64,000 nucleotides of DNA, taken from NCBI RefSeq assembly GCF_014636495.1, contig NZ_BMEM01000003.1:62001-126000 (forward strand), in the 5' to 3' direction. This stretch comes from Ornithinimicrobium tianjinense (GTDB lineage Bacteria > Actinomycetota > Actinomycetes > Actinomycetales > Dermatophilaceae). This document shows positions 31,184 to 40,050 of the stretch, in pieces (positions within the stretch are counted from its first letter, which is position 1; each line of letters starts with the position of its first letter). The translations under genes were made by a program, and so were the position numbers. The notes under the pieces are model-generated. The model was not told the DNA's origin and ran no database searches. It saw only the letters and a program-made list of their open reading frames with translations.

Positions 31184-34101
31184 CGGCTCACCTCCTCCGT
31201 CCGGTCGGCGCCGGCGCTCTGCTCGGCCCGGATCTGGCTGTCGACGCCCGATCCCAGGCTGCGCAGGATGTCGAGCATGAGGCCCAGGACGACGAGGTAG
31301 ACGCCGACGTCGAACAGCAGCGAGGTCACCACGTGCACGTCACCGAGCAGGGGCACGTGCACGTCGGCGATCCAGGTCCGCAGCGCCGGCGACCCGAAGA
31401 ACATCGGCAGCACCGCGGAGCCGCCGGCGATGAAGAGCCCGGTGCCCAGCAGGACCGGAGGCATGACGGGCAGGGCCGCGCGCAGCTCGGCGCCGTAGCC
31501 GGCGAGGTAGCGCAGGCACAGCGCCAGCCCGGCGACGATGCCCGCGGCGAAGCCTCCGCCCGGCAGGTTGTGCCCGGAGAAGAGCAGGTAGACCGACCAC
31601 AGCACGATCGTGTGGAAGACCAGGTGGGTGACGATCTCGAGGATCGTGGACCGGCGCCGCTGGTCGACGAGGTCGCCGCCGGGGATCCACGGCATACCGG
31701 AGGGCTCCTGCCCCTCGCGCCGGACGGGACGACCCCGCTCGCCACGCACCTTGCGCAGACCCACGCGCACCCGCTCGAGGTTCTCGTCGGTGAGGAAGAT
31801 CAGGCTGGCGACGCCGGTAGCGCACGCGAGGATGACCGACAGCTCTCCCATCGTGTCCCAGGCCCGGACGTCGACGAGGATCACGTTGACGATGTTGTAG
31901 CCGCCGCCGTAGTCGACCGCCCTGGGCGCCAGCCCGGCACCCGCCGGCTCGTGGACCCGGGACCCGGCCGCCACGAGCGTCGCACCACCGAGCACGACCG
32001 CGACCGCCGCGCCCAGCAGGGCGCGCAGCCGCCGCGTCATCACGGTGGGGTCGTCGGGGAAGCGCCCGGAGAGCCGGCGCAGCACGAGCACGAGGACGAC
32101 GAGCGAGACCGTCTCGACGAGCACCTGGGTGAGGGCCAGGTCCGGTCCGCCGTGCAGGAGGAAGAGGTAGGCCGTGCCGTAGCCGGTGACGCTGACGAGG
32201 AAGACCGCCCGCAGTCGGCGCCGCGCGCGGGCCGCGAGCACCGCGGCGGCGACGACGATGATCCCGGCCGCCACCTGGGCCGGTCCGTCGGCCGGCGTCA
32301 CCGAGTCGGGCAGGTCCGTGCGGTCCAGCAGCATCCACGAGCCGGGCAGCGCCACCAGGACGACGAAGATCGTGCCGAGCAGCACGGGGAGCGAGCCGCG
32401 CTGGAGGAAGCCGGTCGACTCGAGGGCGAGCCGGTCCAGCCCGCGCATCAGGTGGTGGTAGGTCCGGCCGGCGTCGAACGGCACCAGCGGCACGGGCACC
32501 TCGACCGGCCGCCGTGCCTGCGCCGACCACCACAGACCGCCCGCCAGCCAGATCCCGACCGACACCAGCAGCGGCGCGCTCACCCCGTGCCAGAGCCCGA
32601 GGTGGACCGGGTGCGCGTCGGCCACGTGGGACACGGTCACGACGTGCGGCTCGACGACGCCCTCGAGGGTGGTCGAGGTGACGCCGAGCACGATCCCCAG
32701 CACGGAGAGCAGCCCGGGCACGGCGACCAGCACCCAGGTCGGCCGGTGCCACCGGGGCGGACCAGGCTTGCCCACCGGCGGGCGCGCCCGGTCGGTGAAG
32801 GCCCCCCAGACGAACCGCACGGAGTATGCCGTCGTCATCACCGAGCCGAGGACGACCACCACGGCGGCCGCGCCCCGGAGGGACCACCAGCCGTCGGCCG
32901 GGTCGAGCAGCGCGGCGATCGCCGCCTCCTTGCCGACGAAGCCGATCAGCACGGGCAGCCCGGCCATCGACATGGCGGCCAGGGTGGCGGAGAGCGCCAG
33001 CCAGGGCATCTTCTGGCGGATCCCGACCAGGCGTCGGATGTCGCGGGTGCCGGTGGCGTGGTCGATCGTGCCGACCGTGAGGAAGAGGCAGGCCTTGAAG
33101 AGGGCGTGGGCGACCAGGAGCGTCAGCCCGGCCAGGGTCGCGCCCGGGCTGCCGTAGCCGAGCAGCACGACGAGGAACCCGAGCTGGCTGACCGTGCCGT
33201 AGGCCAGGAGCAACTTGAGGTCGGTCTGCCGCGTCGCGCGGAAGGCTCCCAGCAGCATCGTCGCGCCGCCGAGGACCAGGACGGTGAACTGCCAGGCCGG
33301 CAGGGCGGCATACCCCGGGGCGAGGCGGGCGACGAGGTAGACGCCGGCCTTGACCATCGCGGCCGCGTGCAGGTAGGCGCTGATGGGGGTGGGGGCGACC
33401 ATGGCGCCGGGCAGCCAGAAGTGGAAGGGCACGAGCGCCGACTTGGTCACCGCACCAGCCAGGAGCAGGACCACGCCCACCGTGACGGCGGTCCCGGTCG
33501 GCGGGTCGGCCAGGAGCTCGCTGACGCGGTAGGTCCCGCCCGCGTGCCCGAGCAGCACGATGCCGACGAGCATCGCCAGCCCGCCGGCGGTGGTGACGAC
33601 GAGCGCCTGCTTGGCGGCGCGCGTGGCGGCCGAGCTCGTCGAGTGGTAGCCGATGAGCAGGTAGCTCAGGACGGTGGTGATCTCCCAGAAGACGTAGAGC
33701 ATCAGCAGGTCGTCGGCCGTGACCACGCCGAGCATGGCGCCGGCGAAACCGACGAGACAGCCCGCGAGCACGGACACCCGACCGTGGTCGTCGTCGTCGA
33801 CGTAGTGCGAGCAGTAGACCAGGACCAGCGCCCCGACGCCGGCGACGACGAGCGTCATCACCCACGCGAGGGTGTCGAGGCGGAACGCCAGGTCGATCCC
33901 GAGGTCGTCGACCCAGGTCACGCTCTGGACCAGACCACCGGTCCGGGGGTCGGTCGCGCCGCTCAGCTGCGCCGCTGCCCACACGACGGTGGCGGCGGGC
34001 GCGAGGGCGACGACCAGGAAGGCCCGGGGGCCGAGGAGACGCACGAGGGTGGGCGCGGCGACCGCGGCGACCAGGTGACCCAGGACGAGAACAGCGATCA
34101 C
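31180..34101 (-). CDS. mrpA: Na+/H+ antiporter subunit A with fused MrpB-like C-terminus
   Basis: 973 aa, first gene of the operon, GTG start with GGAGGAGGG upstream. The N-terminal 500 residues are NuoL-like (LMLYVFWEITTVLSYLLIGY; KSALVPFHFWLPGAMVAPTP). The middle part holds the MrpA-specific DUF4040 region. The last 140 residues (STILEIVTHLVFHTIVLWSV, then GHNLPGGGFAAGIVAGLAL) are a complete MrpB-like domain, which explains why no separate mrpB follows. Uses the proton gradient to expel Na+, supporting pH and salt homeostasis. Confidence 0.95.
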   Translation of the reverse strand: MIAVLVLGHLVAAVAAPTLVRLLGPRAFLVVALAPAATVVWAAAQLSGATDPRTGGLVQSVTWVDDLGIDLAFRLDTLAWVMTLVVAGVGALVLVYCSHYVDDDDHGRVSVLAGCLVGFAGAMLGVVTADDLLMLYVFWEITTVLSYLLIGYHSTSSAATRAAKQALVVTTAGGLAMLVGIVLLGHAGGTYRVSELLADPPTGTAVTVGVVLLLAGAVTKSALVPFHFWLPGAMVAPTPISAYLHAAAMVKAGVYLVARLAPGYAALPAWQFTVLVLGGATMLLGAFRATRQTDLKLLLAYGTVSQLGFLVVLLGYGSPGATLAGLTLLVAHALFKACLFLTVGTIDHATGTRDIRRLVGIRQKMPWLALSATLAAMSMAGLPVLIGFVGKEAAIAALLDPADGWWSLRGAAAVVVVLGSVMTTAYSVRFVWGAFTDRARPPVGKPGPPRWHRPTWVLVAVPGLLSVLGIVLGVTSTTLEGVVEPHVVTVSHVADAHPVHLGLWHGVSAPLLVSVGIWLAGGLWWSAQARRPVEVPVPLVPFDAGRTYHHLMRGLDRLALESTGFLQRGSLPVLLGTIFVVLVALPGSWMLLDRTDLPDSVTPADGPAQVAAGIIVVAAAVLAARARRRLRAVFLVSVTGYGTAYLFLLHGGPDLALTQVLVETVSLVVLVLVLRRLSGRFPDDPTVMTRRLRALLGAAVAVVLGGATLVAAGSRVHEPAGAGLAPRAVDYGGGYNIVNVILVDVRAWDTMGELSVILACATGVASLIFLTDENLERVRVGLRKVRGERGRPVRREGQEPSGMPWIPGGDLVDQRRRSTILEIVTHLVFHTIVLWSVYLLFSGHNLPGGGFAAGIVAGLALCLRYLAGYGAELRAALPVMPPVLLGTGLFIAGGSAVLPMFFGSPALRTWIADVHVPLLGDVHVVTSLLFDVGVYLVVLGLMLDILRSLGSGVDSQIRAEQSAGADRTEEVSR

Positions 34102-34184
34102 GGGGCCCTCCTCCGGGTGGTCGCTGACGTGGGTCCCCCGATCCTACCGGGCGGAGGGAGGGCGTGATCCTCACCCGTGGCGCG

Positions 34185-34190
34185 TACGCT
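34185..34190 (+). promoter_or_regulatory. -10 hexamer TACGCT, 8 nt before the GTG at 34199
   Basis: TACGCT, eight bases, GTG. It lies in the 97-bp divergent gap with mrpA. No SD sequence before the GTG. Confidence 0.45.
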
Positions 34191-34198
34191 GTCCCGCC

Positions 34199-35230
34199 GT
34201 GACCCCGACGTACCGACCCCCGGGCCGGCGCCCGCTCGCGACGGCGCTGCTCCTCGTCGTGGTCGCCCTGGTGGGCGCGTGCTCCTCGGCGCCGTCCGGT
34301 CCGGGGGCCGTGGCGCTGTCGGTCCCCGCCTCGCGCGGGACGGGTCAGCCCGAGCTGCTCGACGACCCCGCCGCCGCCTACACCTCGTCCGGCACTGTCG
34401 TGCCCGCACCGGCCCGGGCCCCCAAGGACACCCCCGTCGCCTACCCGGACGGGTGCCAGGTCGCGCCCGAGGTGGTGACCGTCCCCCCCGAGGACGAGTG
34501 CGTCTACGGCGAGCCCGGCTCGGACGTCGAGGTGGCCCTGGTCGGCGACTCCAAGATGCTCCAGTGGTTCTCGGCGGTCGAGGCCGTGGCCGAGGTCGAG
34601 GGCTGGCGGGTGAAGGTCTACACCAAGTCCGCCTGCGGCTTCACCACGAGCGGCCAGTACGACGAGTGCCTGACCTACAACGCCGCGCTGCGCTCGCACC
34701 TGGCCGACGGGGAGCGCACGCCCGACCTCATCCTCACCTCGCTCGGCGACCGGGCCGAGAGCCTGGGTGCCGAGCTGGCCGACAACCTCGCGCCGGCCGT
34801 GCGCGCGGGTGCTCAGGTCGTCCTCGTCGCGGACAACCCCGTGGGCGAGAAGGAGGAGTGGGTCGACGGTCAGCCGTGGTACACCTGCGTGGCCGAGCAC
34901 CCGGACGAGTACGGCACCTGCTCCTTCAGCGAGCGCGCGGGTCGCGGGACCGCCTCGATCGAGGAGGCGCACGCCCAACTGGAGGGCTCGACGCTGGTCG
35001 ACCTCACCCGCTGGATCTGCCCGCCGGGCACGGCCGTGCCCGGCGCCCCGGACGAGCAGCCTCGCTGCCCCCTGGTCATCGGCGGCGTGCTCGTGCTGCG
35101 CGAGGGCAGCCACCTGACCGACTCCTACGTCCGCACCCTGACCCCCTACCTGCACGCCGCACTGGCCGAGGCGGGGATCGCTCGGACACCGGTCGAGGAG
35201 ATCGCCTGGGACGTGAGGCTCGGCGACTAG
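34199..35230 (+). CDS. SGNH-domain lipoprotein, paralogue of the acyltransferase C-terminal domain
   Basis: 343 aa. A basic start and a hydrophobic stretch end in a lipobox (LVGACSS) with the acylated Cys near residue 27, so it is an exported lipoprotein. From about residue 85 it follows, block by block, the C-terminal SGNH domain of the protein at 40028: [20 protein letters not shown] (block with the nucleophile Ser), [10 protein letters not shown], and VLVLREGSHLTDSYVRTLTP with the catalytic His. Relatives transfer or remove acyl groups on exported glycans. Its stop overlaps the convergent TupA-like gene by four bases. Confidence 0.8.
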   Translation: MTPTYRPPGRRPLATALLLVVVALVGACSSAPSGPGAVALSVPASRGTGQPELLDDPAAAYTSSGTVVPAPARAPKDTPVAYPDGCQVAPEVVTVPPEDECVYGEPGSDVEVALVGDSKMLQWFSAVEAVAEVEGWRVKVYTKSACGFTTSGQYDECLTYNAALRSHLADGERTPDLILTSLGDRAESLGAELADNLAPAVRAGAQVVLVADNPVGEKEEWVDGQPWYTCVAEHPDEYGTCSFSERAGRGTASIEEAHAQLEGSTLVDLTRWICPPGTAVPGAPDEQPRCPLVIGGVLVLREGSHLTDSYVRTLTPYLHAALAEAGIARTPVEEIAWDVRLGD

Positions 35231-36375
35231 CGCGAGCGCTGGGCGACCGACTCCGCGTCCGGGGTGCGGATCGCGTGCGCACCGTAGGTCAAGGTCGGCG
35301 GACGACCTGCCCTGAGGTCGCGGTGGAGCCGGTAGGCCGCCTCCTCCCAGAGCTGACCCAGCCTTGCGTCGTGCACGGCCGTGTAGACCTGCGGCCCACC
35401 GGGGGTGATCGTCAGCTCGCCGAACCAGAGGCCGTCCGGACGGTCGTAGAGGTCAACCCGGACGAAAGGCACCGGCGCCGCGACCGAGAGGGCGCGGGCC
35501 GCCTCCACACACTCGCGCAGGCGCGTCGGGACGGGCAGGGTGGGGTCGACCTCGTTCGTGGCGCTCACCGCGCCGAGGTCGTGCCCCTCGGCGTCGAGGT
35601 ATCGCCAACGGGCACCCCTGCTGTCTCCGTGCCGACGCACCCCCCTGACGAGGACCTGCCCGACCTCACCGTAGAAGGCGTAGACCTTGATGTCGTGCGG
35701 CAGCGACTCACCCTCGAGCGGCATGAGCTCCTCGGCGAAGAACGGGCCCGCCAGGGAGCCGGCGTCCGCACGCTCGCGGAGCTGGCCGACGAAGCGCCTG
35801 GGGGCGTAGGCGCGCTTCTGGCCGACGAGGCGATATCCGTCACCTTCGCGCCGCAGCGGCAGCACGCCGCGGCCTGCGGCGCCGCGGTCGCTCTTGAGGA
35901 CGACATCGTCCGGGAGCGCATCCCAGTCGATCTCCTCCGGTGTCTCCCAGAGACCGTAGATCCGGGGCACCCTCAGCCCGTGGCTCTCGGCCAGGCGGTA
36001 CATCGCCAGCTTCCGGTTCATGCCGACCCGGACGTCGGTGGCGTCTCGCGCCTGACGAGCCCTGTTGATGTCGCGGCGCCACATGGCCATCTGCGCGAGG
36101 TGGCTGGGCAGGCCCAGCAGCCGCCGAGCCTCCTCCGTCAGCTCCGAGCCCGCCTCCGGCACCGATCCCTGTGACGGAGCCAGCAGCTGCAGCTGCGCGG
36201 CGCGCTGCTTGCTCAGGTTGCGGTGGTAGGTCAGCTTGCGCTGCAGGGTGTCGACCTGCTTCTCCAGCTCGGCGACCCGACGCTCCGACTGCCCCGAGCG
36301 CGACCACCACGGCCTCAGGCGCCACGTCCTCAGGCGCGTTCCCCACGCGCTCGTGCCATTCTGCACGTTCCCCAT
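35227..36375 (-). CDS. TupA-like ATP-grasp protein
   Basis: 382 aa from the ATG at 36375, supported by TAGGGT eight bases upstream. Residues about 28-65 form a coiled coil (RRVAELEKQVDTLQRKLTYH). From about 115 the ATP-grasp fold begins: LPDDVVLKSDRGAAGRGVLP (ATP lysine and glycine loop), FFAEELMPLEG, FVRVDLYDRPDGLWFGELTI (metal-binding Glu) and PGGPQVY. This is the ATPgrasp_TupA family, named from teichuronopeptide synthesis, which forms amide bonds on surface polymers. Exact substrates unknown. Confidence 0.78.
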   Translation of the reverse strand: MGNVQNGTSAWGTRLRTWRLRPWWSRSGQSERRVAELEKQVDTLQRKLTYHRNLSKQRAAQLQLLAPSQGSVPEAGSELTEEARRLLGLPSHLAQMAMWRRDINRARQARDATDVRVGMNRKLAMYRLAESHGLRVPRIYGLWETPEEIDWDALPDDVVLKSDRGAAGRGVLPLRREGDGYRLVGQKRAYAPRRFVGQLRERADAGSLAGPFFAEELMPLEGESLPHDIKVYAFYGEVGQVLVRGVRRHGDSRGARWRYLDAEGHDLGAVSATNEVDPTLPVPTRLRECVEAARALSVAAPVPFVRVDLYDRPDGLWFGELTITPGGPQVYTAVHDARLGQLWEEAAYRLHRDLRAGRPPTLTYGAHAIRTPDAESVAQRSR

Positions 36376-36383
36376 GCGCCGGG

Positions 36384-36389
36384 ACCCTA
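36384..36389 (-). promoter_or_regulatory. -10 hexamer TAGGGT upstream of the TupA-like gene
   Basis: On the minus strand TAGGGT is followed by eight bases and the ATG at 36375. It lies just after the rplI terminator, so the gene has its own promoter. Confidence 0.45.
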
Positions 36390-36409
36390 CCCTGCCGGGC
36401 GCACAGCAC

Positions 36410-36446
36410 AGGGCCCCGGCCACCGTGCGGCGGTGACCGGGGCCCT
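36410..36446 (-). terminator. Strong hairpin after rplI
   Basis: Arms 36410-36425 and 36431-36446 (AGGGCCCCGG-type) pair over 16 positions with one mismatch and a 5-base loop. It sits 11 bp after the rplI stop, ending the rpsF-ssb-rpsR-rplI transcript before the TupA-like gene. Confidence 0.75.
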
Positions 36447-36457
36447 CAGGGTGATGC

Positions 36458-36904
36458 TCAGGCGGCTACGACGTCGACCTTCACGTCGGCGGACACGTCG
36501 TCGTGCAGGCGCACGTGGACGGTGTGGGTGCCGAGCGTGCGGATCGGGGTGGTGACCTCGATGCGGCGCTTGTCGACCTGCGGGCCGCCGGCGGCGACGA
36601 TCGCCTCGGCGATCTCCGTCGGGGTGACCGCGCCGAAGAGGCGACCGCCCTGGCCGGCGCGCGCCGGCACGGTGACGGTGGTGCCCTCGAGCGAGGCCTT
36701 GGCGGCGGCTGCGTCCTCGGCGGTCTTCAGGGCACGCTTCTCGCGGCCCTTGGTGATCGCCTCGACCTGCTTCTGGCCGCCCTTGGTCCAGGCGGTCGCC
36801 ACCTTGCGGGGCAGCAGGAAGTTGCGGGCATAGCCGTCCTTGACCTCGACGACGTCACCGGCGACGCCGAGACCCGAGACGGGCTGGGTGAGAATCAGCT
36901 TCAT
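36458..36904 (-). CDS. rplI: 50S ribosomal protein L9
   Basis: 148 aa. [20 protein letters not shown] and [16 protein letters not shown] are the L9 N-terminal domain signature; the long connecting helix ([20 protein letters not shown]) and the C-terminal RNA-binding domain follow. Binds 23S rRNA. Last gene of the rpsF operon, 27 bp after rpsR. Confidence 0.98.
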   Translation of the reverse strand: MKLILTQPVSGLGVAGDVVEVKDGYARNFLLPRKVATAWTKGGQKQVEAITKGREKRALKTAEDAAAAKASLEGTTVTVPARAGQGGRLFGAVTPTEIAEAIVAAGGPQVDKRRIEVTTPIRTLGTHTVHVRLHDDVSADVKVDVVAA

Positions 36905-36931
36905 GGCTGGTGTCCTTTCGGCTGATCCGGC

Positions 36932-37168
36932 TCAGCGAGCCGAGCTGGAGTAGGGCAGCAGCGCCATCTCACGCGCGTTCTTCACGGCGTTGGCGATGCG
37001 GCGCTGCTCCTGGACGGAGACACCGGTCACGCGACGAGCGCGGATCTTGCCGCGGTCGGAGATGAACTTGCGCAGCAGCGCGGTGTCCTTGTAGTCGATC
37101 GCCTCGATCTTGGCGGACTTCAGCGGGTTCGCCTTCTTCTTGGGCTTACGCACAACGGGCTTGGCCAT
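36932..37168 (-). CDS. rpsR: 30S ribosomal protein S18
   Basis: 78 aa. [20 protein letters not shown] and [20 protein letters not shown]-type text ([20 protein letters not shown]) are diagnostic. It pairs with S6 on the small subunit. Cys residues of zinc-binding S18 paralogues are absent, so this is the Cys-minus form. Confidence 0.97.
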   Translation of the reverse strand: MAKPVVRKPKKKANPLKSAKIEAIDYKDTALLRKFISDRGKIRARRVTGVSVQEQRRIANAVKNAREMALLPYSSSAR

Positions 37169-37194
37169 CGTGGTGCTCTCCCCTTTCGTGAGAG

Positions 37195-37211
37195 CCCGAG
37201 CTGTGCTCGGG
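37195..37211 (-). other. Small stem-loop in the ssb-rpsR gap
   Basis: CCCGAGC and GCTCGGG form a perfect 7-bp stem with a 3-base loop, 27 bp upstream of rpsR. It may be an mRNA processing or attenuation element; nothing more can be said. Confidence 0.3.
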
Positions 37212-37261
37212 ATGGGTTGTTCTTCTGGGTGTGCCCGGTGAGGGCTGAGAGATCAGGTGGA

Positions 37262-37882
37262 TCAGAACGGGGGCTCGTCGTAGGACGGGGCCCCGCCCCA
37301 GCCACCACCCTGGCCGCCGCCGGCGTTGCTCGCGCCACCGGTGGCCCACGGGTCGGACTCGGGAGCGCGCTGACCGGACTGCTGGCCGCCGGGCGCGCCG
37401 CCCTGCTGACCACCGGTCTGCTGACCGCCCTGGTTGCCCCAGCCGCCCTGGTTGCCCTGGGGGCTCTGGCCACCGCCGGGCTGGCCGCCCTGACGGTTCC
37501 AGTCGCCGCCGCCCTGACGCTGCGCCTTGGTCACCTGGGCCGTGGCGTAGCGGAGGGACGGGCCGACCTCGTCGACCTGCATCTCCATGACGGTGCGGTT
37601 CTCGCCCTCCGGCGTCTGCCAGGAGCGGGACACCAGACGACCGGTGACGATGACGCGGTCACCGCGGTGCAGCGACTCCGTCGCGTGCTCCGCAGCCTCA
37701 CGCCACACCGAGCACCGCATGAACAGCGTCTCGCCGTCCTTGAAGTCGTTGGCCTGACGGTCGAACGTGCGCGGGGTGGACGCCACCGTGAAGTTGGCGA
37801 CGGCCGCACCGCTGGGGGTGAAGCGCAGCTCGGGGTCGGCGGTCAGGTTGCCGACGACGGTGATGGGGGTCTCTCCGGCCAT
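37262..37882 (-). CDS. ssb: Single-stranded DNA-binding protein
   Basis: 206 aa. Residues 1-110 form the OB fold ([40 protein letters not shown]). Residues 115-195 are a long Gly/Gln-rich disordered linker with QGG repeats. The end SYDEPPF is the acidic tip that recruits replication and repair partners. A tetramer coating ssDNA at the fork. It lies in the classic position between rpsF and rpsR. Confidence 0.97.
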   Translation of the reverse strand: MAGETPITVVGNLTADPELRFTPSGAAVANFTVASTPRTFDRQANDFKDGETLFMRCSVWREAAEHATESLHRGDRVIVTGRLVSRSWQTPEGENRTVMEMQVDEVGPSLRYATAQVTKAQRQGGGDWNRQGGQPGGGQSPQGNQGGWGNQGGQQTGGQQGGAPGGQQSGQRAPESDPWATGGASNAGGGQGGGWGGAPSYDEPPF

Positions 37883-37922
37883 GTGTCGTCCTTGATCCGT
37901 GATCCGTGGTGGGGGGTGCGAC

Positions 37923-38210
37923 TCAGGCGTCGCGGCGGAGCAGCTTGGTCCGCAGGACGGTCTCGTTGAGACCGAGCTGGCGGTCGAGCTCCTGGGCGGT
38001 CGCGGGCTCGGCGGTCATCATGACCACCGCGTAGATCCCCTCGGCCTGCTTCTTGATCTCGTAGGCCAGCCGGCGGCGACCCATGACGTCGATCTCGTCG
38101 ACAGAGCCACCCTCCTTCGGCACGACGGCGAGCAGCTTCTCCAGGTTGGTCTGGAGGTTACGCTCGTCGGTCTCGGGGTCGAGGATGATCATCAGCTCGT
38201 ACTGACGCAT
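37923..38210 (-). CDS. rpsF: 30S ribosomal protein S6
   Basis: 95 aa from the ATG at 38210 ([19 protein letters not shown]). [20 protein letters not shown] is the S6 signature. A GTG four codons further upstream is rejected since it lies two bases after the SD sequence. First gene of rpsF-ssb-rpsR-rplI; a leader structure that would bind S6:S18 lies directly upstream. Confidence 0.97.
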   Translation of the reverse strand: MRQYELMIILDPETDERNLQTNLEKLLAVVPKEGGSVDEIDVMGRRRLAYEIKKQAEGIYAVVMMTAEPATAQELDRQLGLNETVLRTKLLRRDA

Positions 38211-38221
38211 GCGTGAACCCA

Positions 38222-38264
38222 CCTCCTTCGGTCTTGGCGGTCACGGTCTCTCCGTGACAGGAGG
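38222..38264 (-). promoter_or_regulatory. Candidate S6:S18-binding leader of rpsF mRNA
   Basis: On the minus strand CCTCCT (38264-38259) pairs with the SD AGGAGG (38227-38222). Inside, GTCACGG and CCGTGAC (38258-38252 with 38246-38240) make a hairpin with a 5-base loop. The 12-base bulge on the 3' side contains CCG (38231-38229). A stem, a capping hairpin and a CCG in the 3' bulge are the published features of the S6:S18 autoregulatory motif. Sequestering the SD explains how S6:S18 binding would stop translation. Confidence 0.55.
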
Positions 38265-38324
38265 GCTACATACGGTGCGCTCACCCACCCCCACCCTGCC
38301 AGGTCCGGACCGGACCCGCAGGCG

Positions 38325-38333
38325 TTGTCCACA
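38325..38333 (+). promoter_or_regulatory. Perfect DnaA box TTGTCCACA
   Basis: TTGTCCACA is the consensus DnaA box of high-G+C actinobacteria. It lies about 115 bp upstream of rpsF and within the gap to the GtrA gene. A single site, so it may be chance, but see the cluster at 25385-25535. Confidence 0.4.
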
Positions 38334-38423
38334 GGCACGTGGGTGCCGACGGGAACGGGTGTGAGTGAACCCCGCCACTTTACCGGCCCGGCACGGGCAG
38401 GGTCCAATCCGTCGACGACGCCC

Positions 38424-38810
38424 TCAGGCGCGGTGCCGGAAGGAGAAGAAGCGGTGACCCAGGTAGCTCCCGACCGCGATGACGGCGATGGCGAGCACCT
38501 GGGCGGGGAAGGGCTGCATACCGACGACCTCGACGAGGAAGGGGGTCCCCACGAAGCCGGCCACCATCCCCGAGGACCACACCGACACGAAGCGCCACAG
38601 GTCCGAGGGCCACCGACCCCTGGACTCGAAGACCAGGCTCCGGTATGCCGGGAACGCGCAGGTCATCGCGACGGCGTGCGCCAGCGCGATCGCGACCAGG
38701 TAGTGCAGCCCGAGGCCGAGCCCGGCGGCGACCAGCCCCAGGTAGAAGACAGAGGTCGTCCCGGCGACGAGGAGGTAGCGCACCGGTTGGTGGGTCAGGA
38801 GACGACGCAC
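38424..38810 (-). CDS. GtrA-like membrane protein
   Basis: 128 aa, four membrane helices (YLLVAGTTSVFYLGLVAAG; VAIALAHAVAMTCAF; MVAGFVGTPFLVEVVG; VLAIAVIAVGSYLGHRFFSF), with the family ending HRFFSFRHRA. GtrA proteins are thought to flip lipid-linked sugars or help polymer glycosylation. GTG start supported by TACGCT six bases upstream. Divergent from ugd, which fits a surface-glycan role. Confidence 0.85.
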   Translation of the reverse strand: MRRLLTHQPVRYLLVAGTTSVFYLGLVAAGLGLGLHYLVAIALAHAVAMTCAFPAYRSLVFESRGRWPSDLWRFVSVWSSGMVAGFVGTPFLVEVVGMQPFPAQVLAIAVIAVGSYLGHRFFSFRHRA

Positions 38811-38816
38811 CCTCCC

Positions 38817-38822
38817 AGCGTA
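38817..38822 (-). promoter_or_regulatory. -10 hexamer TACGCT, 6 nt before the GTG at 38810
   Basis: On the minus strand TACGCT, GGGAGG, GTG. GGGAGG touches the start codon, too close to act as an SD sequence. Confidence 0.45.
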
Positions 38823-38850
38823 GGTGGGAGAGTCGCGGAGGCACCGCGCC

Positions 38851-38856
38851 TACACT
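38851..38856 (+). promoter_or_regulatory. -10 hexamer TACACT of ugd
   Basis: TACACT is followed by a 27-base stretch with an SD sequence (GAAGGAG) before the ATG at 38884. No clear -35 seen. Confidence 0.45.
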
Positions 38857-38883
38857 GAGCGGCGACCCGACCGAAGGAGTCTC

Positions 38884-40050
38884 ATGAAGATCGCGATCGC
38901 CGGCACCGGTTACGTCGGCCTGTCCAACGCGGTGATCCTGTCCCAGCACCACGAGGTCGTGGCCCTGGACATCAACGCCGAGAAGGTCGCGCTGATCAAC
39001 GACCGCGTCTCCCCGATCGTGGATCCCGAGCTGTCGGACTACCTCGCGAACAACCACCTGGACCTGCGCGCCACCACCGACCCCGCCGACGCCTACGCGG
39101 ACGCCGACGTCGTCGTCATCGCCACGCCCACGGACTACGACACCGAGACCAACTTCTTCGACACCTCCTCCGTCGAGAAGGTCCTCACCGACGTCCTGGC
39201 CCACGCCCCCGAGGCGGTCGTGGTCATCAAGTCCACCATCCCGGTCGGTTTCACCGAGCGTCTGCGCGGCGAGCACCCGGGCGCGACGGTCCTGTTCTCC
39301 CCGGAGTTCCTCCGCGAGGGCCGCGCCCTCTACGACAACCTCCACCCCTCGCGCATCATCGTGGGCGACACCGGCGAGCACGGCCGTCTCGTGGCGGACC
39401 TGCTCCTGGAGGGCGCCGTCGACAAGGAGGTGCCGGTCCTGCTGACCGGCCCCACCGAGGCCGAGGCCATCAAGCTCTTCGCCAACACCTACCTGGCGAT
39501 GCGCGTCGCCTACTTCAACGAGCTGGACACCTACGCCGCCACCCGCGGGCTCGACACGCGTCAGATCATCGAGGGCGTCGGCCTCGACCCGCGCATCGGC
39601 GCGCACTACAACAACCCCTCCTTCGGCTACGGCGGCTACTGCCTGCCCAAGGACACGCGGCAGCTGCTCGCCAACTACGGCGACGTCCCCCAGACGCTCA
39701 TCACCGCGATCGTCGACGCCAACACCACCCGGATGGACTTCATCGCCGCGGACATCGCCGAGCGGCACCCCCGCCGGGTCGGCATCTACCGCCTCATCAT
39801 GAAGGCCGGCTCGGACAACTTCCGCGCCTCCTCCATCCAGGGCGTCATGTCGCGGCTGCAGGCCCGGGGCACCGAGATCCTCATCCACGAACCCGCCCTG
39901 ACCGAGGCCACCTTCCAGGGGGCCCGCGTCGTCCGCGACCTCGACCAGTTCACGGAGCTGTCCGACGTGATCATCGCCAACCGTCTCGACGACGCCGCCC
40001 GCTCCTTCGGCGACAAGCTCTACACCCGTGACCTCTACGGCCGCGACTGA
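38884..40050 (+). CDS. ugd: UDP-glucose 6-dehydrogenase
   Basis: 388 aa from the ATG at 38884 (SD GAAGGAG). [20 protein letters not shown] is the NAD loop; [14 protein letters not shown] and [20 protein letters not shown] bind substrate; [14 protein letters not shown] has the catalytic Cys. The length and PSR-type motif match the compact Ugd form. It oxidises UDP-glucose twice to UDP-glucuronate, a precursor for acidic surface glycans. Its end overlaps the acyltransferase start by 23 bp, so the two are translationally linked. Confidence 0.93.
   Translation: MKIAIAGTGYVGLSNAVILSQHHEVVALDINAEKVALINDRVSPIVDPELSDYLANNHLDLRATTDPADAYADADVVVIATPTDYDTETNFFDTSSVEKVLTDVLAHAPEAVVVIKSTIPVGFTERLRGEHPGATVLFSPEFLREGRALYDNLHPSRIIVGDTGEHGRLVADLLLEGAVDKEVPVLLTGPTEAEAIKLFANTYLAMRVAYFNELDTYAATRGLDTRQIIEGVGLDPRIGAHYNNPSFGYGGYCLPKDTRQLLANYGDVPQTLITAIVDANTTRMDFIAADIAERHPRRVGIYRLIMKAGSDNFRASSIQGVMSRLQARGTEILIHEPALTEATFQGARVVRDLDQFTELSDVIIANRLDDAARSFGDKLYTRDLYGRD

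Noticed and set aside
34199-35230. Truncated remnant of the acyltransferase
   Set aside because: It has its own promoter, lipobox and complete SGNH blocks, so it is a functional separate protein.
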